Assembly (NCBI GenBank): GCA_951812925.1
Contig: OX638368.1
Coordinates: forward strand, 66,054,569 to 66,118,568
Length of the DNA stretch: 64,000 nt
DNA from: Calliopum simillimum
Lineage: Eukaryota; Arthropoda; Insecta; Diptera; Lauxaniidae
Direction: 5' to 3'
Below are positions 57,066 to 64,000 of the stretch, one piece after another. Position 1 is the first letter of the stretch; each line of letters opens with the position of its first letter. The position numbers were made by a program, and so were the translations under genes. The notes below the pieces were generated by a model that was not told the origin of the DNA, did not search any database, and was given only the letters and a program-made list of their open reading frames with translations.

Positions 57066-58060
57066 ACAAAAACTGAGTGAACTCGGACAAAGGCGTGGCA
57101 CCTCCCATATGAGAAAAATTTTTAAAATACGCAGTGTAGGGTATTTATTTTTTGGCCAGGCCAAAAGTTACACCCTTACTAGTTATACCCTACACCCAGG
57201 GTGTATTCACTTTGCCCTTCCGTTTGTAACGCAGAGAAGGAGGCGTGGCAGATGTAGAAAAGTATATATGTTCTTGATCAGCGTCACCTCCTGAGTCGAT
57301 ATTGCCATGTCCGTCTGTCTGGGTGGCTGGCTGGCTAGCTGTGTTTTGAAATACACTTTTTGGGAAAAATGAGCAAGATAATTCAATGAAATTTGTTACA
57401 CTGCCTCCGTCGTCAAAGTTAGCTCGGGGGATTGAAAATGAGCGAAATCAGTCAACGGACACGCCTTCCGCCCATACAAAAAATATATTCAAAATGCAAT
57501 TTTAGGAGTATTTTTCACGACAATGCAAAGAAAAAACTGAGCGAATTCAAACAAGAGGACGTGGCACCTCCCATACAAGAAAAAGCTTCAAAACGCTATA
57601 CTGAAAGAGTTTTTTGAGGTAATCCAACCAAGCTTTACTAAAATACTAAAGACTATAAATGCACGCTCTAAGCTTAAACAAGACGAACTCGGACAAGAGG
57701 GCGTGGCACCTCCCATATAAGCAAAAGTTTCAAAATGCTATACTGAAAGAGTTTTTTGAGATAATCCAACCAAACTTCGCTCAAACACTAAAGATTATAA
57801 ATGCACGCTCTAAGCTAAAGCTAGACAAACTCGGACAAGAGGGCGTGGCACCTCCCATATAAGCAAAAGCTTCAAAACGCTATACTAAAAACGTTTTTCA
57901 CTCAGACAATAAAAACTATAAATGCAAGCTCTGAGCAAAAACTGGGTGAACTCGGACAAGAGGGCGTAGCATCTCCCATATGAGCAAAATTTTAAAAATA
58001 CTGCAAAGTAGGGTATTAAATGTTTGGCCAGGCCAAATTTTACACCCTTACTAGTTATTG
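57066..58060 (-). repeat. Dispersed GGTGCCACGCC repeat: one complete multi-unit copy plus a partial
   Basis: 57186-58058 is a full copy on the minus strand. It begins (right side) ACTAGTAAGGGTGTAAAATT, contains four units of about 120 bp (GAGGGCGTGGCACCTCCCAT each), then GACACGCCTTCCGCCC, the inverse CAGC run and CACCCAGGGTG at its end. A second partial copy, 57066-57185, starts with the same ACTAGTAAGGGTGTAA, so two copies abut head-to-tail. Confidence 0.85.
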
Positions 58061-58635
58061 TTTCTTAATGCATAAGAACTTTTGTTTAGGCTATGGCGTA
58101 TCTCATGTTCAAGGATAAGGTGGCTGATGAAAACTCCACATGGTTTTACTTCCAGCGGGAAGGAAAATTACAGGTTGCAAAGTGTAATATTTGCAAAGCA
58201 ATAACGAACACACAAGGAGGAAGAACAAGTGGACTTCATCCCCACATTATTAATATCCATAAAATTAATTTGAATAAACGAAATGCTGCTCCACCTTGTG
58301 CTATTGAAAATATGGTTTGGCTTTTAGAGTAATTTCTACTTCTAAAGAGATCAGAAAGGGCTTAGTGGCTAGAGGATTTGACAACATTCCCGATTCAGCA
58401 CATTCTATTATAAAATTAGTACTAAACTACAGTAAAAATATTCGATCTCAATTAAATAAACAATTGAGGCGTTGCGTGCAATAACGCCCCAAGTCGAAAA
58501 ATGGCATTTCGAGATAATTCAATTTAAAGTTTTTAAATGCTGATAAAAAGAACAAACCATCATTTAAACCTTGAAAAACAAATTTATTCAATTAAACCTA
58601 ATAAAACTAGTAAATAATTACCGCTTACACATAAC

Positions 58636-60037
58636 ACGGCGTGCTTGAACCAAGTTTAAATAAAAGTTTCTTGCATATGAGTTTTTTGACTGAATTATGT
58701 TACGTAATAACTTCACGAATCAAATGATCCCAAAATTAAAAAAATCGAATGGGCCTTTTTTGAAATAAGGCTGCCTTAAGCAATAACTATAAAAAGTTAA
58801 TACAACACAAAATTAAAAATATTTGTAACATTTTGCAAACCATTCTTCTAAACTAATTTGAGGTCGCTGAACACGAAAAACGCATTTATTTTTTTTCCTT
58901 GGGGTCGTTCCCAAGTTATTCGATAATTTATAATTTCGAGGTTATAGCTTCATATACATCAATATATTTCTATGACGCCAAGTCCGATCAATTTTATTTT
59001 TCCACGCTTACAAAGAGTGATTAATGGCGCTTCTAACAAGTATACCAATAACTATGCTCCAAACAAAATTGACTGAGTTAAAGCACATCAACTTCAAATG
59101 AAACACTTTGTTTTTGTCACATTTTTTTTTTTTTAAATAATTATTTTTAGAAATGTTATTTAATGGCGCATATAATTGCAAACATTTTAAGCCTATGCTG
59201 AGCAAAATAGAATGAAATTCCCAAAAGATATTAAGGTTTTAGTTCAATAAGGAAGATGTGAGAATTTTCGAAATGTTCGGCCAGAGTCAACAGATCCATT
59301 TTTTCAGCCTCCAGATAGGACACCCTACACTTATTGAACACTTTAAAGATGATTTAAGTAACTTCTAATCATTCTCTGTAAAAGAACATTGCGGATTGTA
59401 TCAAAAATATTAATTTTTGAAAGAAATCGAAATTTCCCTATTGCACTAAAACCTTAATATCTTTTGGAAATTTCATTCGATTTTGCTCAACATAGGCTTA
59501 AAATGTTTGCAATTATATGCGCCATTAAATAGCATTTCTAAAAATAATTATTTAAAAAAAAAAATGTGCCAAAAACAAAGTGTTTCATTAGAAGTTGATG
59601 TGAAAAATTTAAAAAATTTTTGAAATATCAAGCTTTTACCTGCTTTAACTTAGTCAATTTTGTTTGGAGCATTGTTATTGGTATACTTGTTGGAAGCGCC
59701 ATTAATCACTCTTTGTAAGCGTGGAAAAATAAAATTGATCGGACTTGGCGTCATAGAAATATATTGACCCCAAGGAAAAAAAATAAATGCGTTTTTCGTG
59801 TTCAGCGACCTCAAATTAGTTTAGAAGAATGGTTTGCAAAATGTTACAAATATTTTTAATTTTGTGTTGTATTAACTTTTTATAGTTATTGCTTAAGGCA
59901 GCCTTATTTCAAAAAAGGCCCATTCGATTTTTTTAATTTTGGGATCATTTGATTCGTGAAGTTATTACGTAACATAATTCAGTCAAAAAACTCATATGCA
60001 AGAAACTTTTATTTAAACTTGGTTCAAGCACGCCGTG
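58636..60037. repeat. Two-layer palindrome inside the insertion
   Basis: Outer arms 58636-58786 and 59888-60037: CACGGCGTGCTTGAACCAAG and inverse, and AATAAGGCTGCCTTAA and inverse. Inner arms 58787-59310 and 59320-59887 belong to the 21201-23217 family (GCAATAACTATAAAAAGTTA, CCAAGTCCGATC). Confidence 0.8.
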
Positions 60038-60130
60038 ATAATACTAACGCATATTGACAGAATTATCGAAAAAGGAAAAACTTAAATTGTAGGACGTTTT
60101 TGCATAAATCCATTTGACTATCACTGGAGT

Positions 60131-60504
60131 AACGTTAGCATTTTGCTTGGGAAACCGGCAAAACTGTTCCAAATTTTAATAATTTTTTTTTTTAAATGAG
60201 GGGAATGAAATAACCTTTCACCCCAATTATTTATAAATGTGCGTTTTTGATTATTTCTTTAAAATTTTAATATTATAAAATGCACGCATACATTTGCATC
60301 TAAGTTTTGCACCTGATAACGTTAGCATTTTGCTTGGGAAACCGGCAAAACTGTTCTGATTTTAATGATTTTTTTTTTTAAAATGAGTGGAATGAAATAT
60401 ACTTTCACCGTAATTATTTATAAATGTGCATTTTTGTTTATTTCTTTAAAATTTTAATTTTATAAAATGCATGCATACATTGCATCTAAGTTTTGCACCT
60501 GGTA
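60131..60504 (+). repeat. 187-bp tandem duplication
   Basis: AACGTTAGCATTTTGCTTGG at 60131 repeats at 60318; both units continue GAAACCGGCAAAACTGTTC to CATCTAAGTTTTGCACCTG. High similarity by eye. Confidence 0.85.
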
Positions 60505-61290
60505 AATATTTTTTTTGTAAACGGTTATAGAGATTTTAATGAAATTTGTTACAATGTTTTATATTAGTATAATATTAAGACTGGGATAAATTCTAACCCT
60601 GTAGATACTCATAGAAAGGCGTAGCAAATTCTTTAAAATTAGAATTTATTGGGCAATATTTCGCAAATGGTGGCTCAGTTTGGTATACAAATGCTGATTA
60701 TAAATAGCAAAATGTGGATGGGATGGCAAAAGTGTCACACCCACTTTTAAAGGCTTGAATATTTTGGTTCAATATTACACAAAAGCGGCGCTATGGATTT
60801 TAATGAATTTATAGAATGTTGAAATCAAAAAAAAATTTCGAATTCTTGTCTTTTTTTACTCTTTTGACTATAACTTATTTTAGATCAAAGATAGGAAAAG
60901 ACAAAATTTAATAAAAAATAAGGAGATAAAATTTCCTTTAAAATGCTTTATTGAAAAATTTCTTAGGCTACAAATTTATCGAAATATGGTCACTCAAACA
61001 TAGCAATTTTTTTACTCAGCCGGAAAAATGGATTTAATTCAAAAGCAAGGTACCTTATGACAAAAAAGTATGTTACGCAGAAAATGTTTGTATTGTCCAA
61101 AAAATATGTGTGAATTTTTTCAGAATTTTTTCGAACATTTTATAATTTTTCAAAATTTGGCTAAAAAAAAAAATCTAAATAAAATCACACGTTCTCTTTG
61201 GACAATTCTAAGCATTTTTTGCCATATATAATTTTTTCACTCGGCACATTGGTTTTGAGTAAAAACCTTTTTTTCCTACCGCGAACTGAT
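60505..61290. other. Non-coding part of the insertion
   Basis: No ORF or known motif; AGTGTCACACCCACTTTTAA near 60730 resembles the foldback at 6.7 and 30.0 kb. Confidence 0.4.
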
Positions 61291-62887
61291 TTATGCAAAA
61301 ACGCCCCAAGTCGCACTACGACTTTCTTGCACGCAACTCTTTAAACAGTATATATATATTGCTCTACCACATTCTGTGATCGCAATTGGAAGTTGAAATT
61401 AAGTACACATATATTTGAGGACCCAAGCTTTTCAAAAAAGCGATGGGCGCAAAAACGCCCTAAGTCGACTTAGGGCGTTAATGCACGCAACGCCTCAATT
61501 GTCGTCCCTCTTGCTCGAAGGTAAGAGATTTAGTCTCACTTTTGACGAATGGACTTCTGTCCGAAATCGATGTTATTTGAACATAAATATCCATTCGGGC
61601 AAAGAGATTTGGAATATTGGTTTATGTCGTGTACATGGGTCTCTTCTTGTGGAGAAATGTATTGAGTTGATCGAAAAAAAGTTAAGCAATCATTATATTT
61701 CATTACAAAAACACATTGTTTGCATAACCACAGATAGAGCTTCTGTAATGAAAAAAGTTTTACGACTAATTTCTGCAGACCAACAACTTTGTGGCATCCA
61801 ACTAGCCGTTCTAAAAGTATTGCATGCGCAAAATGCTAACTATACTGTTGATTCTGGATCAGAATCCGACAACACGTGTGATACAAATAATTCAGGCTAT
61901 GAATCGGATGTCGATGGCTTCAGCATAAATGAAATTACAAATTCAAAGCAGTGGACCCTAAGCCATCATCAAGTTAGACCTGTTATTGAAAAAGTTCGTC
62001 GGATTGTGAAAATATTTCGCAAGTCACCAATAAAAAACTATCAAATTTTGCAAAAATACGTAAAAAAAGAGTTCGGAAAAGAACTTCAATTAAATTTTGG
62101 ATTGCAAAACTCGCTGGAACAGTATGCTCGCGATGCCAGAGCGCTTTAATAAATTTAAAAGTGCTATTCAAAAGTCTATTATTGATTTAAATATCAATGC
62201 AGATTATCGTCTGTCCGAAAATTACTTTCTTTTGATTAATATTAAGTATAATTTCAGTTTTGCTTCCAATAAAATTAACAGTAGAGGCATGCTGCCGTGA
62301 GGATTGTCCGCTCGGAAATAGGCTTAAAGAACAGTTGGAAACTCGTATTATCGAAAGATGGACCGAATTATCAAGTGTTTTATAATACCTTCATAATCCA
62401 GATAAGTATGAAGAGCAGAAATGTCCAGTTTTGAAAAAAGTACCAAAAAAAAAAATTATGTCTATAATTGTTAGTATGCTAGAACGTTTGGATTCTGATC
62501 AATGTGCGGAAAAACCAATGTCCGGTAGTGCGATTTTAAACACTGAAAATAAAATAATTGACTTGATTAAACCAGAGACCATGGAAAAAAAGCTTCAAAT
62601 GGCGGTAACCATAAACTTGAATGATACGGCTTCGCCAAAAACGTAATCAACTAAAAGTTATGCCAGAATTGTGAAACAAGAGCTTGAGCTATTTTGAAAA
62701 TTAAAATATCAGAGGAAAATACTTAAATTTAATTTGTAACAATTTGCTATCGATTCCGCCAACGAGTGTACAATCTGAAAGGGCTTTTTCTTCTATAGGA
62801 GTTATTTGCACAAAGATATGGTCTAGGCTGGAAGACGAAAGCCTTGATGAACTGTCGTTTCTACGTTCCTATTTTAATAATAATTAA

Positions 62888-63159
62888 AACCTTAAGACTG
62901 TTTTTTTATGTTATTTAGTATAGTTTATGTGAATTGAAGGCTATATTTATTTTTGTTATTGTTTTTTTTTTATTAATAAAAAGCAGTATTCTAATCCATG
63001 TTTATTTTATACTGAACCAGATCATTCGGCTTTAATCTATGTTTCGCGGACGTCCATTACCCATATTCACCCTCTTTTTTATACCATTTTGATTGTTGCA
63101 GAGAATACCGGTGTATACCGGTATTGTTTTTTTGGTTCCGGTATTGCATTCCCTATTCG
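62888..63159. other. Flank of the hAT relic
   Basis: AT-rich, ending in an ACCGG microsatellite-like run (ATACCGGTGTATACCGGTAT, 63105-63125). No gene. Confidence 0.35.
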
Positions 63160-63860
63160 AGATATCTGGAAAGCCAAAGTTGGTAAAAGAAGGTAAGTGT
63201 CATTTTCTGAATCAGTATTGCAAAACCATCAAGAAAAGTGAAAACAAAACTGTGCAATTTTTTTCATTCATTTTGTAGAGAAGATCACAATATGTAGTAA
63301 CATTAAAAATTGCAAATTTTACACTTACAACAAAAAAAGCAAAAAAAAACCGTCAGTCAATACTGAAATAAAGAGGACGTGCTTAACTATCACTGTGCAA
63401 ATTTTCGAGAAAAAAAAGATGCTGTTTTTGAGAAAATTTGCAATTTTATTTAAAATATAAAAGTAAATTTTAAGGAAAGTAATGGTTAAAGAAATTTTTT
63501 TTTCCATATTACATAAAGAAATTTAGTAAGGGTTAAAGAAATTTTTTTTCCATATTACGTAAAAAAATTTCAAGGAGCATGAAATAAACTTTGACTCATG
63601 TAAAACAGCTGATAAATAAAAAAATGCGTTCGAAACAACAGATTAGACTTCATAAATTTTTCAAAATTAAATTTTCGGCAAAATTCCAACAAAACGAGAT
63701 AAAATTCCCAATTTCGGTTTAAACAAAAAAAATTACGTGTTCCCTTATTTTGACTGTAGAAAAATATTTTGCTAGTTTGATGTTGATACGAAAACCTAAG
63801 TGCACACTCATTGTAGGAATTGAAATGGAACCAGTCTAAAGCGTTTTGAAGCTTTTGCTT
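63160..63860 (+). repeat. Longer copy of the repeat at 53.7 kb
   Basis: CCAAAGTTGGTAAAAGAAGG, GAAATAAA-type AT-rich core, CGGCAAAATTCCAACAAAAC, ACGTGTTCCCTTATTTTGAC and GTGCACACTCATTGTAGGAA, followed by CTAAAGCGTTTTGAAGCTTT of the dispersed repeat. Confidence 0.65.
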
Positions 63861-63875
63861 ATATGGGTGCTACGC

Positions 63876-64000
63876 TAGGCATGCGCTTATTTTACGATTT
63901 TCTGATTTTCGTTCATGCCGCCCCCTGAAATCCTTCTAATGGTCATAAAAACAAATACTATGAAGTTTCACGGCGATCGGATAACGATAACCCGGCCCGC
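63876..64000. mobile_element. Palindromic element, copy 2 (left arm, runs off the window)
   Basis: TAGGCATGCGCTTATTTTAC onward is essentially identical to the left arm at 8009-8130, through GATAACCCGGCCCGC. Inserted in the GGTGCCACGCC core of a dispersed repeat. Confidence 0.9.

Larger units (their letters stand above)
58467..61495. mobile_element. 3.03-kb palindromic transposon inserted in the hAT gene
   Basis: Flanked by CAATTG at 58461-58466 and 61496-61501, a perfect 6-bp duplication; removing the insert joins NKQL to SSLLLEG in frame. Terminal inverted repeat AGGCGTTGCGTGCA, then TAACGCCC and AAGTCGA, about 31 bp with two mismatches. A related TTGCGTGCA / CGCCCCAAGTCG block recurs inside, near 61295-61340. 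The interior holds a two-layer palindrome (58636-60037) and a tandem duplication (60131-60504). No transposase ORF. Superfamily unknown; a 6-bp duplication is unusual. Confidence 0.9.
58093..62887 (+). pseudogene. hAT transposase with BED finger, split by an insertion and frameshifted
   Basis: ATG 58093. Residues 10-60 form a BED zinc finger (AKCNICK ... GLHPHIINIHKI: CxxC then HxxxH types). A frameshift at about 58326 leads to EIRKGLVARGFDNIPDSAHS and LNKQL at 58466. A 3.03-kb insertion follows. From 61502 comes SSLLLEGKRFSLTFDEWTSV (first catalytic Asp region) and VCITTDRASVM (second Asp). The DCKTRWNSML signature sits at 62097 after a 1-nt shift, followed by further stops. The C-terminal dimerisation domain is SIPPTSVQSERAFSSIGVIC, DESLDELSFLRSYF, ending TAA 62885-62887. 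Known: hAT transposases cut and paste with 8-bp duplications. Dead copy; terminal repeats not recognised. Confidence 0.85.

Noticed and set aside
55921..57108. 395-codon ORF taken as a complete protein
   Set aside because: Its first about 15 residues come from a dispersed repeat, and its last about 140 residues are frameshifted or beyond the LINE's true stop; only the middle is LINE protein.
57432..57862. ORFs sharing a KLGEFGQEGVAPPI-like phrase in several repeat copies
   Set aside because: The phrase arises from the repeat unit in different frames and orientations and is not maintained without stops across copies.
1..64000. CRISPR arrays, rRNA or tRNA genes
   Set aside because: No regularly spaced direct repeats with unique spacers and no recognisable RNA gene sequence on either strand.

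Overview
Organism. The window looks like gene-poor, AT-rich nuclear DNA of a higher fly. The one clear host gene is a spliced insect AA15-type chitin/cellulose monooxygenase with short GT-AG introns. It sits among jockey-like LINE debris, mariner, hAT and piggyBac relics, and a dispersed repeat whose terminal module resembles sequences I associate with brachyceran flies. A tephritid is plausible but cannot be proved from this sequence. There are no bacterial-type operons, no CRISPR array, and no tRNA or rRNA gene I can support.

Layout. 1-7.2 kb: a broken jockey-like LINE (ORF1 C-terminus, endonuclease, reverse transcriptase with FADD). It is interrupted by a 1.94-kb DNA transposon with a 3-bp target duplication and a decayed XPG-like plus cysteine-cluster gene (Academ-like), by an unexplained insert and by a MITE; a foldback element follows. 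8-11 kb: a near-perfect 0.67-kb palindrome, a MITE, and a foldback whose arms are built of tandem units. 11.3-21.15 kb: the AA15 gene on the minus strand, three coding exons encoding 382 aa. Its 8.6-kb intron is packed with nested transposons, including a solo LTR whose promoter carries an eight-unit heat-shock-element array just upstream of a TATA box. 21.2-24.8 kb: two large palindromic elements, 2.0 and 1.05 kb. 25.0-26.3 kb: a complete but disabled mariner-like (DD37D, maT-type) element with terminal inverted repeats and TA duplication. 26.4-41 kb: MITEs, foldbacks, tandem duplications and dispersed-repeat copies. 41.3-50.1 kb: a nested set of inverted repeats spanning about 7 kb, plus fragments of the same families. 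51-58 kb: tandem and dispersed repeats, a 0.7-kb palindrome and a 5'-truncated LINE. 58.1-62.9 kb: a hAT transposase pseudogene split by a 3.03-kb palindromic insertion with a perfect 6-bp target duplication, CAATTG. 62.9-64 kb: more repeats, ending inside a second copy of the palindrome at 8 kb.

How it fits together. This is essentially a transposable-element graveyard around one host gene. Several insertions can be removed on paper to leave an uninterrupted host reading frame (Academ-like in LINE, palindromic element in hAT), which fixes their ends and relative ages. The dominant theme is long inverted repeats: at least ten families of 0.6-2 kb palindromes without visible transposase genes, which could form long hairpin RNAs if transcribed. 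The most function-suggestive noncoding element is the LTR promoter with the heat-shock array.
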